From: CAVVGB01 sp963747715
GTDB lineage: Bacteria > Actinomycetota > Thermoleophilia > Gaiellales > Gaiellaceae
DNA length: 64,000 nucleotides
Direction of reading: 5' to 3'
Assembly: GCA_963747715.1 (NCBI GenBank)
Contig: CAVVGB010000003.1
Span: 310,001 to 374,000 of the forward strand
Shown piece by piece: positions 1-7,770 of the stretch. Under the pieces are notes generated by a model. It was given only the letters and a program-made list of their open reading frames with translations. It had not been told where the DNA came from and did no database searches. Every line of letters starts with the position of its first letter. Within the stretch, counting starts at the first letter, position 1. The position numbers and the translations under genes are program-made.

Positions 1-372
1 GAGCAGGGCCGAGCGGTGCACCGAGCTGTTCAGCCACATCCGCACGATGTTCTTCTGCCAGTCGCTTCGGCACGTGAGCCAGGCGATGTTCTCGCGCACG
101 CCCGATGAGAGCGAGCCGTGGAAGAAGGCGTCTGTCGCGAGCAGGTAGGAGGCCCAGCGATGCGAGCCGCTCTGAATGGCCGAGCCGATGCTCAGCTTGC
201 GAACGCCGTGGGACGCTCTCGCGTGGTTTACGGCCCGAACCAGGATTCTTTCGGCACGGGTCGGACTGCCGGCGAAAGCGTCCGATGGCTTCGTAAAGCC
301 GATGAAACCTGTCAAAAGCAACACCAAGGCTGCCAACCAACACTGGGCCGTGCGGGGGGGCACGTTGCCCAC
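1..372 (-). CDS. Secreted CAP-domain (SCP-like) protein, partial
   Basis: The reverse strand is open from a stop at 400-402 to the window edge, so the C-terminus is missing. A hydrophobic stretch (about residues 12-25) followed by SDAFA-GS looks like a signal peptide. The rest fits the CAP/SCP family: VNHARASHG near the start, then FFHGS, RENIAW and WLNSSVHRSALL, which carry the His, Glu and His expected in the CAP cleft. Such proteins are extracellular, and bacterial members have no single known function. The start is unclear. GTG at 372 is in frame, but an ATG at 386, behind a TATAAA box and an AAGG, is one frame off and would join only if the C7 run (G354-360 on the plus strand) lacked one base. 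The family call is solid, the exact start is not. Confidence 0.7.
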   Translation of the reverse strand, partial: MGNVPPRTAQCWLAALVLLLTGFIGFTKPSDAFAGSPTRAERILVRAVNHARASHGVRKLSIGSAIQSGSHRWASYLLATDAFFHGSLSSGVRENIAWLTCRSDWQKNIVRMWLNSSVHRSALL

Positions 373-420
373 GGTGACACGGCCATGTATTCGACCTTTT
401 TATAAACGGTGAGGATTCTG

Positions 421-1353
421 TTAAGTCCTTTCCCCAGTTCTGTCCCCAGTTCTGGCCGTCTGCGCAAGGACGATTCCGCCGAGAACAAGGATTCCTCCGA
501 CGATTTGGCCGGGTGAGAGCTCCTCGCCCAGCCAGGCCCAGGCGGCCAGGCCGGCCATGACCGGCTCCGCCATCGCCACGATCGTCGCCCGGGTCGGCGG
601 AATGTAGTGGAGCGCACTCACCATCAGGAGGAAGGGGACGATCGTGCCAAAAATCACGATATATCCGACGAGGAGCCAGACCGGCGACTGGTAGCCCTCG
701 AGCCGGCCTTGGAGCGACGTTTCCCCGGTCAGTGAATCCAATGGAAAGGTCCACCACGGCTGGACCAGTGCCCAGAAGAGGGCCGCGAAGACGAAGCCCC
801 ACGCGAGGAGCGAGAAAGCATCGCGGCCGCCGCGGAGGCTGTGGTCGGCCATGAGGATGTACACGGCGTAGGCGACCGCGCCGCCGAGCGAGGCCATCAC
901 GCCGATCGTGCTGAGGCTTCCGCCCCCGCCCCAGAGGTCGACGACGAGCGTCAGGCCGGTGAGGCTGAGGGCGAGCGCGAGCCAGAGCCGGCGGCGGACG
1001 GGCTCGTGCACGAAGAAGCGGGCCCAGAGGGCGATCAGTACGGGCGCGATGTACTCGATGACGAGGGCGATGCCGATGTCGAGGCGACTGATCGCGACGA
1101 AATAAAAGAGATGGACGAGGGCGAGCCCGAAGACGCCGAAGAGCGCGAGGTAGCCGAGCTCGCGAAGAGAGACGCGCAGACTCTTGGGCCTGATGATCGC
1201 GACGGCGCCGAACAGGAGCAGAGCCGCTCCTGCTGCCCGCATCTCGGCGAGCCGCAAGACCGAGAGTCCGTCGCCCGTGACGACCACCTTGGCCAGCACC
1301 CCGTTCAACGACCACAGAGCGACCGCGGTGAGGACGAGGACGTAGCCGATCAA
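421..1353 (-). CDS. EamA/DMT family transporter
   Basis: A 310-residue, very hydrophobic protein with about ten membrane segments arranged as two repeats, the pattern of two EamA domains in the drug/metabolite transporter superfamily. A Pro- and Arg-rich motif (PPTRATIVAMAEPV) in the second repeat is typical. It is probably an exporter of a small metabolite; the substrate cannot be told from sequence. The start is TTG at 1353, with a TACGCT box 9 bp upstream and no Shine-Dalgarno sequence, so the mRNA may be leaderless. It is divergent from tRNA-Pro and followed by the CAP-domain gene on the same strand. Confidence 0.88.
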   Translation of the reverse strand: MIGYVLVLTAVALWSLNGVLAKVVVTGDGLSVLRLAEMRAAGAALLLFGAVAIIRPKSLRVSLRELGYLALFGVFGLALVHLFYFVAISRLDIGIALVIEYIAPVLIALWARFFVHEPVRRRLWLALALSLTGLTLVVDLWGGGGSLSTIGVMASLGGAVAYAVYILMADHSLRGGRDAFSLLAWGFVFAALFWALVQPWWTFPLDSLTGETSLQGRLEGYQSPVWLLVGYIVIFGTIVPFLLMVSALHYIPPTRATIVAMAEPVMAGLAAWAWLGEELSPGQIVGGILVLGGIVLAQTARTGDRTGERT

Positions 1354-1390
1354 GGGGCGCCGAGCGTACCCGCCGCTACGATCTTCCTGG

Positions 1391-1464
1391 CGGGGCGTAG
1401 CTCAGCCTGGTAGAGCGCCGCGTTTGGGACGCGGAGGTCGCCGGTCCGAATCCGGCCGCCCCGA
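1391..1464 (+). tRNA. tRNA-Pro(TGG)
   Basis: Full cloverleaf: a 7-bp acceptor stem (CGGGGCG/CGCCCCG), D arm GCTC/GAGC, anticodon stem CCGCG/CGCGG with loop TTTGGGA (anticodon TGG), and T arm GCCGG/CCGGC. CCA is not encoded. A TACGAT box lies just upstream. Confidence 0.95.
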
Positions 1465-1497
1465 CTCGCTCATCGTGCCGGCTAAGACAGTGAGGAG

Positions 1498-1521
1498 GGG
1501 CCGGGCGCACCAGCCCGGCCC
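1498..1521. terminator. GC-rich hairpin between tRNA-Pro and a convergent gene
   Basis: A perfect 9-bp stem, GGGCCGGGC / GCCCGGCCC, with loop GCACCA. It lies 33 bp after tRNA-Pro and 10 bp beyond the stop of the convergent gene, so it could end transcription from both sides. There is no clear U-tract, which is common in high-GC actinobacteria. Confidence 0.5.
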
Positions 1522-1531
1522 TTCGACTTCG

Positions 1532-1825
1532 CTACGCCAGCCTGAGCAGGAACGCGAAGGCGAACAGCATCCAGAGGCCTGCGAGGCTGGCCGCAAGGGC
1601 AAGTCCGACGAACGTGCTCGCCTCGCGCGGCTCTCCGTTGCGCGCGGCTTTCCACCCGACCCCGCCGAACACCACGGCGAGTAAGGCGGCCAGCGTGCTC
1701 AGGGGCAGGAAGCTCTGGGCGAGGACGAGCGAGCCAAGCCAGGTCGCCACGCCGAAGGCGGCCAGCCTGACGAAGAACAGGATGGCGCGTTCGTCATCCT
1801 CGAGATTCCGTACCAGCTCCCACAC
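1532..1825 (-). CDS. Small multi-spanning membrane protein, unknown function
   Basis: This encodes 97 residues. An acidic N-terminus (MWELVRNLEDDERA) is followed by three or four hydrophobic segments at about residues 15-35, 40-58, 70-85 and 85-95. No family is recognised. The hydrophobic pattern and placement between tag and a terminator hairpin make it more likely a gene than a shadow ORF. It may be a membrane subunit or stress protein, but nothing in the sequence says which. Confidence 0.6.
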   Translation of the reverse strand: MWELVRNLEDDERAILFFVRLAAFGVATWLGSLVLAQSFLPLSTLAALLAVVFGGVGWKAARNGEPREASTFVGLALAASLAGLWMLFAFAFLLRLA

Positions 1826-1973
1826 GGACTGACGTTACGTCCGGCTTGGGCGTCGCTCTACCCCCAAAGGGGGCTTTGACGCGCTTCGCCGGGGCGACGG
1901 GCGCCTGGGCGTGCGGGGTTCGGGCCTCGAAAGGACTCTTGTTATGGGCCGGCGGCGTTGCGGCGTCGCCGTT

Positions 1974-2552
1974 CTATCGCTGGACCTCCGCGTAGCGGAA
2001 GCAGCCGGCCGTGTGGTCGTTGACCATCCCCACGGCCTGCATGAACGCGTAGCAGATCGTCGGTCCCACGAAGCGAAAGCCACGGCGCTTGAGCTCCTTG
2101 CTCATCGCCTTCGACTCGGCCGTCTCGGCGGGAACCTCCGCCACCGTCTTCCAGGAGTTCTGCCGCGGGCTGCCGCCGACGAAGGTCCAGAGGAGCCCGT
2201 CCAAACTGTCCGTCTCGAGCGTTGCACGCGCGTTCGCGATCGCCGCCTCGATCTTGGCGCGGTTGCGGACGATCTCGGAGTTCTGCATGAGCCTCTCCAC
2301 GTCGCGCCCGTCGAAGCGGGCGACCCGCGCCGCGTCGAAGCCCGCGAACGCCTCGCGGTATCCCTCGCGCTTGCGCAGGATCGTCGACCACGAGAGGCCC
2401 GCCTGTGCGCCTTCGAGGATGAGCATCTCGAAGAGGTGGCGCTCGTCGTGTGAAGGAACGCCCCACTCTTCGTCGTGGTACGCCGCGTACAGCGGATCGT
2501 TCTCCGGTACCCACCCGCACCGCTCAGGCACGGCGCTGACTGTAACCGGCAT
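1974..2552 (-). CDS. tag: DNA-3-methyladenine glycosylase I
   Basis: Removes 3-methyladenine from alkylated DNA, the first step of base-excision repair. The N-terminus ERCGWVPENDPLYAAYHDEEWG and the following segment FEMLILEGAQAGLSW are the Tag signature, and the C-terminal VGPTICYAFMQAVGMVNDH carries the Zn-binding residues with the N-terminal Cys and His. From ATG 2552 it has 192 residues. A GTG at 2531 would give 185 residues, close to the family's usual 187, and would overlap the ctaG stop by 8 bp. It is the last gene of the DUF1059-STAS-CtaG-Tag operon. Confidence 0.93.
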   Translation of the reverse strand: MPVTVSAVPERCGWVPENDPLYAAYHDEEWGVPSHDERHLFEMLILEGAQAGLSWSTILRKREGYREAFAGFDAARVARFDGRDVERLMQNSEIVRNRAKIEAAIANARATLETDSLDGLLWTFVGGSPRQNSWKTVAEVPAETAESKAMSKELKRRGFRFVGPTICYAFMQAVGMVNDHTAGCFRYAEVQR

Positions 2553-3282
2553 CCTCCTCGGCCATGAAGCGCACAAAGAAGAACGCGAAGACGCCGAAGA
2601 AGACGATTGCCTCGCTCACGGTCATGAGCACGCCGGCGATCTGCTGGTCCTCGAGCGGCGTGAGGCCCCAGAGGCGCGGCGCTTCCACGTAGTAGTCGTA
2701 GACGGGCTCCGGCAGGAGCGCGAGCAAGAGCCCGATCGGGCTAGCCAGCACGAAGGCCGCGAAGACGTACGCCGCTCTCGCGCCCGACGAGAGGTACCGC
2801 GGCGCGTCCTGGAGCACCGGCCACCAGAACACCGCGCCCGCCGCGAAGTACGTGGCGTGCTCGAGGTGGAGAGCGGCCGGGTGGCGGAGCGCGTAGTCGT
2901 ACACGGCCGGAACGTGCCAGAACCCGTAAACGCCGAGCCAGGTGACGAGGGCGACGAGTGGATGTGTCGCCGCGCGCACGATGCGATAGCGCGTGAGCGC
3001 CGCCGCCATCCCGGTGCTCAACCCGGCGACAGCCAGGGCCGGCGCCCACTCCGCCATGACGACGTTCTGGACGAGGTGGGCGGCGAGCAGATAGTGGAGC
3101 GCGATCGTCGCAAGCGGTGTGACGGAGACGAGCAGCAGCAGGAAAACGGAGACTGCGAACGCCGCGATGCGTGCGCCGCTCGGCCGGTAGCGGCGGGCGG
3201 CGGCGGCGTAGACGCCCGCGAGCGCGAGCGCGAGCGCGACTTCCGCCCATCCGGCGTGCCAACTCGTCGCGGAGTGGTGCAC
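2524..3282 (-). CDS. ctaG: Cytochrome c oxidase assembly protein, CtaG (caa3) family
   Basis: A 252-residue membrane protein with about seven hydrophobic segments. It carries the caa3_CtaG pattern: a His early (WHAGW), ALHYLLAAHLVQN, YGFWHVPAVYDYAL, LHLEHATYFAAGAVFWWPV and LEDQQIAGVLM. These histidines are thought to help copper delivery to cytochrome oxidase in this family. GTG 3282 is chosen because it falls 2 bp after the STAS stop and gives the expected N-terminus; longer readings run through the STAS gene. It overlaps the start of tag. Confidence 0.88.
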   Translation of the reverse strand: MHHSATSWHAGWAEVALALALAGVYAAAARRYRPSGARIAAFAVSVFLLLLVSVTPLATIALHYLLAAHLVQNVVMAEWAPALAVAGLSTGMAAALTRYRIVRAATHPLVALVTWLGVYGFWHVPAVYDYALRHPAALHLEHATYFAAGAVFWWPVLQDAPRYLSSGARAAYVFAAFVLASPIGLLLALLPEPVYDYYVEAPRLWGLTPLEDQQIAGVLMTVSEAIVFFGVFAFFFVRFMAEEDAGYSQRRA

Positions 3283-3284
3283 GC

Positions 3285-3635
3285 CTAGGAGTTGTCGCTG
3301 CCGCCGAGCGCTTCCGCGCGCGAGCCGTGAATCTCGAAGACCTGATCGAGCCCGGTGACCTCGAACACCCGCAGGATCTTCTCGTCGGGGCACACGACCG
3401 ACAGCCGCCCGTTCGTCGGCTTCAGATGTTCCTCCCCGCGGAGCAGCACTCCCAGCGCCGTCGAGTCCACGAACGTCGTCAGCGACAGGTCGACGACGAC
3501 GTGGCGCGCACCCGTCGCGATGACGCGCAGGAGCTCCTCCTTGAACTCGGGGCACGTGTACAGATCGAGCTCGCCGGCCGGAGCGACGACGTACACGCCG
3601 TCACCGACCTGCTCTGTCACGACCCCGAGGCGCAT
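3285..3635 (-). CDS. STAS-domain anti-sigma factor antagonist
   Basis: A 116-residue single STAS domain of the SpoIIAA/RsbV type. The motif TTFVDSTALGVLL contains the Asp-Ser that the partner anti-sigma kinase phosphorylates in known members. When unphosphorylated, such proteins bind the anti-sigma factor and free a sigma factor. No anti-sigma kinase or sigma factor gene lies nearby, so its partner is elsewhere. ATG 3635 shares a TGATG junction with the DUF1059 stop, implying coupled translation. Confidence 0.88.
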   Translation of the reverse strand: MRLGVVTEQVGDGVYVVAPAGELDLYTCPEFKEELLRVIATGARHVVVDLSLTTFVDSTALGVLLRGEEHLKPTNGRLSVVCPDEKILRVFEVTGLDQVFEIHGSRAEALGGSDNS

Positions 3636-3823
3636 CAATAGGCCCAGGGCGGATCGCCCGTCGGCGGCTCGTAGCCGCGTTCGGAAACGCGCGAGCGCAC
3701 GTCCTGGTCGGAGCGCTCTTCGTCGGCGTGCTCGTTGTCCACGTGCTCTTTCAGACCCCGCACGAGCTCCTCGTCGTTCTCCCCTTGCACGAGGAAGCCG
3801 CACCAGCAATCTACGGCTCTCAC
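3635..3823 (-). CDS. DUF1059 small metal-binding-like protein
   Basis: This encodes 62 residues. The N-terminal C-W-C-G pattern (MRAVDCWCGF) and the later EHVDNEHADE match the DUF1059 family, described as predicted small metal-binding proteins. Cys and His could bind a metal, but this has not been shown here. The GTG start at 3823 lies 6 bp after a TATGCT box, indicating a leaderless transcript that also carries STAS, ctaG and tag. Confidence 0.8.
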   Translation of the reverse strand: MRAVDCWCGFLVQGENDEELVRGLKEHVDNEHADEERSDQDVRSRVSERGYEPPTGDPPWAY

Positions 3824-3829
3824 GCGGGA

Positions 3830-3835
3830 AGCATA
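3830..3835 (-). promoter_or_regulatory. -10 box of the DUF1059-STAS-ctaG-tag operon
   Basis: TATGCT on the reverse strand, 6 bp before the GTG start at 3823. This spacing puts the transcription start at or next to the start codon. No convincing -35 box is seen. Confidence 0.5.
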
Positions 3836-3864
3836 GGGAGCCGCGTGCGCTATGGTTGCCGCAC

Positions 3865-3938
3865 GCGGGCGTAGCTCAGTTGGCTAGAGCGTCAGCCTTC
3901 CAAGCTGAGGGTCGCGGGTTCGAGTCCCGTCGCCCGCT
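3865..3938 (+). tRNA. tRNA-Gly(TCC)
   Basis: Cloverleaf with acceptor GCGGGCG/CGCCCGC, D arm GCTC/GAGC, anticodon stem TCAGC/GCTGA with loop CTTCCAA (anticodon TCC), T arm GCGGG/CCCGT with one G-T pair. CCA is not encoded. A TATGGT box is about 8 bp upstream. Confidence 0.95.
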
Positions 3939-3944
3939 TCGTAC

Positions 3945-4538
3945 TCAGGGAAGCTCCGGCAGTTCCGGCAGGCGCAGAAGCTCGGACACTTCCAGGGTTG
4001 GGAGCGGCGGTATCTCCACGGCCGGTATCTCCGGCGGAACCTCGGGAACGATCGGTGGCGGTGCCGGCGGAGACGGAAGCGGCGGAAAGATCCCGTCATC
4101 CGGCCCCGGCACGTTCGGCTTCTGAGCCTCGATCGAAGACCCGCCTGCGCTGGGTCGCTCGCTCGTCGCGGCCGGCCCATCCAGGAGCGTGCGGAGCTCG
4201 GCAAGCTCGCGGGCGGTGGGAGGATCGAAGGTCGCGATGACGCGAATCGAGCCTTCGTGCTCGCCGGCGAGGCCCTCTTCGAGAGCGCCAACGACGGCGG
4301 CGCTCGAGAGGAGCGCGTAGACGAGCAGAGCCGTTACGAGTCCCGCCGCGAAGAGGACGAGATTCCGCCTCGGCGGCTCAGAGACGGTTGCAGTCGGCGT
4401 CGCAGGCGCGGGGATCATCTTCACAGGCTCGAGCACTGCGGGCCGCGCCGCGCGACCGCGGCTCGAGGTTCTGAGCTCCTCGTCGAGAAGCCAGTGGCGC
4501 TGCGCGGCAACCCCGTGGTCGCGGTGACTCTGCGGCAT
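3945..4538 (-). CDS. Single-pass membrane protein with Pro-rich C-terminal tail
   Basis: This encodes 197 residues. An N-terminal charged part (about 1-58) is followed by one membrane helix (LVLFAAGLVTALLVYALL, about 59-76) and a C-terminal region rich in Pro and Glu (IFPPLPSPPAPPPIVPEVPP). With an N-terminal cytosolic part, the Pro-rich tail would lie outside and might span the wall; this is inference. The start is well supported by AAGGAGG 6-7 bp upstream of ATG 4538. No family recognised. It ends 7 bp from tRNA-Gly, convergent. Confidence 0.7.
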   Translation of the reverse strand: MPQSHRDHGVAAQRHWLLDEELRTSSRGRAARPAVLEPVKMIPAPATPTATVSEPPRRNLVLFAAGLVTALLVYALLSSAAVVGALEEGLAGEHEGSIRVIATFDPPTARELAELRTLLDGPAATSERPSAGGSSIEAQKPNVPGPDDGIFPPLPSPPAPPPIVPEVPPEIPAVEIPPLPTLEVSELLRLPELPELP

Positions 4539-4671
4539 CGAGTCCTCCTTGCGACGACTCCAGTCATCGGCAAGCGTCCCGCGCCGCTTGACCAGACGGC
4601 CTAACTCGTTCGAGTGAGCGCCTCGCTCATTCGAGTGATCGGCCGTCCGCCCCGTAGTTCAGGCTTGCGCC

Positions 4672-5736
4672 ATGGTGGAGGCGCCCGAGCGCGTCGTGCT
4701 CGTCCGTCCGCGCACGATCCTGGTCGTGCTCGGAATCACGCTGCTCGTCCTCTTCCTCTTGAGCTTCGTCTACCTCGCGTGGCACGTGATCACCTGGATC
4801 CTGATCGCGCTCTTCCTCGCGCTCGCGCTCAACCCGGCCGTCGGGTGGTTCGAGCGGAAGGGTCTCCGCCGCGGGCTCGCAGCCGCGGTCGTGTTCATGA
4901 TCGCGCTCGCCGCGGTCGGTCTTCTCGGGCTGCTCGTGATCCCGCCCCTCGTCTCGCAGATTCGCGACTTCATCGACGCCGTTCCGGAGTTCGTGGACGA
5001 GTTGACGGCCGGTCGCGGGCCGCTCGGCTTCCTCCAGGACGACTACCTGATCGTCGACCGCGTGCGAGAGGCCATCGAGGAGCAAGGGGCGGGCGGCGTT
5101 CTCGGGGTTGCCGCCCCGGCACAGGCGATCGCCACGAGCGTAATAACCGCCGTCGTCGGCCTCGTCACCATCATCTTCCTCACGTTCTTCATGCTGCTCG
5201 AGGGACCCCGCTCTGTGGACCGTGTCCTTGGGCTCCTGCCCGAGTCGACGAGGCCGCGGTGGGAGCGCGTCGGCAGCGACATCTACCGCACGGTCGGCGG
5301 TTACGTGTCGGGCAACTTGCTCATCAGCCTGATCGCAGGAACGGTTTCGGCGATCGTCCTCTTCGTTCTGGGAAGCGACTACGCGATCGCCCTTGCCGTC
5401 GTCGTCGGGATCTTCGACCTCATCCCGCTCGCCGGAGCCACGATCGCGGCCATCCTCGTCTCGACCGTCGTGTTCATCGAGCTCGGCTGGATCAAGGGCC
5501 TCATAGTCGTCGCGTTCTTCATCGGCTACCAGCAGCTCGAGAACCACGTCCTTCAGCCGGTGATCTACGGAAGGACCGTCCAGATGTCGCCCCTTGCGGT
5601 CCTGATCGCGGTCTTGATCGGGGCGGAGCTCGCGGGCGTCCTCGGTGCGCTCGCTGCGATTCCGATTGCAGGCACGGTGCAGGCGATCTTCCGTGAGCTC
5701 CTCCGTTACCGGAAAGAGACGGCGGTAGCCAGGTGA
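4672..5736 (+). CDS. AI-2E family transporter (PF01594)
   Basis: A 354-residue permease with about seven or eight membrane segments. The family's central hydrophilic stretch (residues 85-155) and the C-terminal block with GDYAIALAVVVGIFDLIPL-like sequence, then GYQQLENHVLQPVIYGRTVQMSPL, are diagnostic of the AI-2E/PerM family. Members have been linked to autoinducer-2 export and to Na+/H+ exchange, so the substrate is unsure. A paralogous domain occurs in the fusion protein at 9830-12082. Confidence 0.9.
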   Translation: MVEAPERVVLVRPRTILVVLGITLLVLFLLSFVYLAWHVITWILIALFLALALNPAVGWFERKGLRRGLAAAVVFMIALAAVGLLGLLVIPPLVSQIRDFIDAVPEFVDELTAGRGPLGFLQDDYLIVDRVREAIEEQGAGGVLGVAAPAQAIATSVITAVVGLVTIIFLTFFMLLEGPRSVDRVLGLLPESTRPRWERVGSDIYRTVGGYVSGNLLISLIAGTVSAIVLFVLGSDYAIALAVVVGIFDLIPLAGATIAAILVSTVVFIELGWIKGLIVVAFFIGYQQLENHVLQPVIYGRTVQMSPLAVLIAVLIGAELAGVLGALAAIPIAGTVQAIFRELLRYRKETAVAR

Positions 5737-5833
5737 CCGAGTGCTTGCTTGCCGAGGGAACACAGGCGTGCTATGAAGCCCCGCTGTCGAGTCGGCGAAG
5801 GAACGCCGGCCGTCACTGCGATCGGAGGGCTGG

Positions 5834-6118
5834 TTGGAACGTTTCTTAGGGAGCGTCATCACGAGCGCCGCGGTGGTGGTCCTCGTGGTTCCGATCATGG
5901 CCGTGATCACTGCGGCCACCTCTAGTGGGGTGCTGCCTTTCACCGGCTCGCCGGCACTGATGATTCTCTCGGTCGCCGCCGCGCTGATCGGAACGGGCGC
6001 GCTCTTGCTCCGTCCGAGTCGGCAAGAGCGTGCTGAGCGCCGCCGTCGCCGGCAAGACCGTGAGGCGCGCCGGCGTCGCGCCCGAGCGGCCGTGTTGCCG
6101 CCCGACAGCCCCGCCTGA
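5834..6118 (+). CDS. Tiny membrane protein with LPFTG sorting-like motif
   Basis: This encodes 94 residues from TTG 5834, preceded by GGAGGG with 5-bp spacing. The layout is a hydrophobic N-terminal segment (about 5-28), a very short linker, LPFTG (about 34-38), a second hydrophobic segment (40-60) and a strongly basic tail (RQERAERRRRRQ and on). LPXTG, hydrophobic span and Arg tail together are a sortase sorting signal, yet there is almost nothing between the signal-like segment and LPFTG. It could instead be an ordinary two-helix membrane protein with a chance LPFTG. Confidence 0.6.
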   Translation: MERFLGSVITSAAVVVLVVPIMAVITAATSSGVLPFTGSPALMILSVAAALIGTGALLLRPSRQERAERRRRRQDREARRRRARAAVLPPDSPA

Positions 6119-6133
6119 AGTAGCGTCGCTCGC

Positions 6134-6899
6134 ATGCGGCTGACCGCTAGTCGGGCACGCGACCGTCCTCATCGAGCTGGACGGGGTGCGGCTGCTGACC
6201 GATCCGTTCCTCCGCGACCGCACGGCCTTCCTGCGCACGCACGACCGGACGGTCGATCCCGACTGGAGCGAGCGGCTCGACGCGGTGCTGCTCTCTCACT
6301 TCCATCGCGACCACTACGACCGGCCGTCCCTGCGCGGACTCGATGCCGCTCTCCGCGTCATCGGCCCCTCGGGCGCGCGCGCCCGGCTGCGCCGCCTCGG
6401 CCGTTCCAACGTGGAGGAGCTCGAGCCGGGGGACTCGACGACCGTCGGGCCGCTCACGGTGCGGGCGACGCCGGCTTCGCACGGGCGGATTCCACCTCCG
6501 CTCCCGTTCGGGTCGGCTGCCGTCGGCTTCGTCGTCTCCGGAAGCTCACGCGTGTACTTCGCCGGCGACACCGACCTCTTCCCGGAGCTCGCGGAGCTCG
6601 CGGCAGAGAAGCTCGACGTGGCGCTCGTGCCTATCGCAGGCTGGGGACCACGCCTCGGCTCAGGTCACCTCGATCCCGATCGCGCAGCGGAGGCGCTCCG
6701 TCTCATCCGGCCGCGGGTGGCCGTTCCGATCCACTGGGGGCTCTTGAGCCCTCTCGGCGTACGGCGGTGGAACCCGAGCTATCTCACCGATCCCGGCGAG
6801 ACGTTCGTCCGCGCCGCCGCCGAGGTCGCCCCCGACGTCGATGTGCGGATTCTCGAGCCCGGTGCGAGTCTCGAGCTGGAGGGCTCAGCTCACGGCTGA
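6134..6899 (+). CDS. MBL-fold metal-dependent hydrolase (UlaG-like), frameshifted near the start
   Basis: The metallo-beta-lactamase fold is clear from LSHFHRDHYDRPSL (HxHxDH variant), FAGDTDLF (metal-binding Asp) and VAVPIHWGLLSPLG (last His). UlaG-like members hydrolyse sugar lactones or phosphodiesters; the substrate is unknown here. The main frame is open from 6156 but has no usual start before GTG 6186. ATG 6134 lies 7 bp after a TAGCGT box and encodes MRLT; one extra base between 6146 and 6153 separates it from VGHATVLIELDG, the usual first strand. Removing that base gives a 254-residue protein. It overlaps the convergent amidotransferase gene by 15 bp. Confidence 0.85.
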
Positions 6900-7758
6900 G
6901 GGCTGGCTGACCGTCCCGGCCGCGACTCCGCGTTGCGGAGTGAACGGGCGCAGCTCGTCCTGGCCGGGCTGGACGATTCCGATCGACGACTCGGGCACCT
7001 CGTTCCACGCGCCGACGAGGTCGCCGAGCGGCTCCGAGACCACGGCCCGCGCTTCGTCCGAGAGCGTCTGCAGCTCCTCGATATCGGGGTACTGCTCTTT
7101 GAGAACGCGGGCGTGGGTGCTGAAGTAGAGCGAGCTCGTACTTGCCCTCGCTCGAGTAGCGCACGGCGATGATGCGCTCGCCGTCGGTCACGGCGACGGA
7201 CGTCTGCAACGGGTTGTCGATCTCGTGCTCTTTGGCCACGTCCTCGACGACCCCGGCCATACGCTCGAGAGCTTCGACCGGGTCCTGCTCGAGACCGAAG
7301 GTGAGCGCCAGGTAGAAGAGGAGCTCCGAGTCCGTCGACCCCTCGATCTCGGGCAGGAGCTCGGGATCGACGGCGAGCAAGAGATCGCGGCGCACGCGCG
7401 GGAACTCGCGTATGAGGCCGTTGTGCATGAAGAGCCAGCGGCCGTGGCGAAACGGATGCGTGTTCGTCTCCTGTACGGCCGTCCCTGTTGACGCACGGAT
7501 GTGTGCAAAGAAGAGAGGGGAAGAGATGTGTGCAGCCAGCTCGCGGAGGTTGCGGTCGTTCCAAGCCGGATGAACGCTCCGATAGACGGCCGGGGTTCCT
7601 CCGAGCTCCGAGTACCAGCCGATCCCGAAGCCGTCTCCGTTCGTCGTCGTGGCGCCTTGGCGCGAATGCAGGCTCTGGTCGATGAGCGAGTGCTGCCGCC
7701 TGAAGACGAGCGTCTCGATCGGGATCGGGTCACCGTAGTAGGCGAGCCAGCGGCACAT
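6885..7758 (-). CDS. Class II glutamine amidotransferase, frameshifted
   Basis: Starts MCRWLAYYG, with the catalytic Cys at position 2 as in N-terminal nucleophile amidotransferases; THPFRHGRWLFMHNGLI and GSTDSELLFYLAL fit the glutamine-binding fold of the YafJ/EgtC type. The frame breaks at about 7130-7150. After SSEGK the original frame becomes Arg-rich noise, while one base over it continues LYFSTHARVLKEQYPDIEELQ to a stop at 6885. Deleting one base gives 290 residues. No ergothioneine genes adjoin, so an EgtC role is not supported. A GGGAG lies 7 bp upstream of ATG, and the gene follows the phosphodiesterase by 12 bp. Confidence 0.85.
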
Positions 7759-7770
7759 CGGTCACTCCCT

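Noticed and set aside
508..540. Isolated GGGTGA in the EamA gene
   Set aside because: No palindrome upstream and no -10 box 22 bp downstream.
3355..4125. Forward frame containing AQLARASAFQAEGRGFESRRP
   Set aside because: It runs antisense to the STAS and DUF1059 genes and through tRNA-Gly; the recognisable peptide is a tRNA translation product.
4627..6135. 502-residue reverse frame
   Set aside because: Antisense to the AI-2E gene; Arg/Asp/Glu-rich composition typical of shadow frames.
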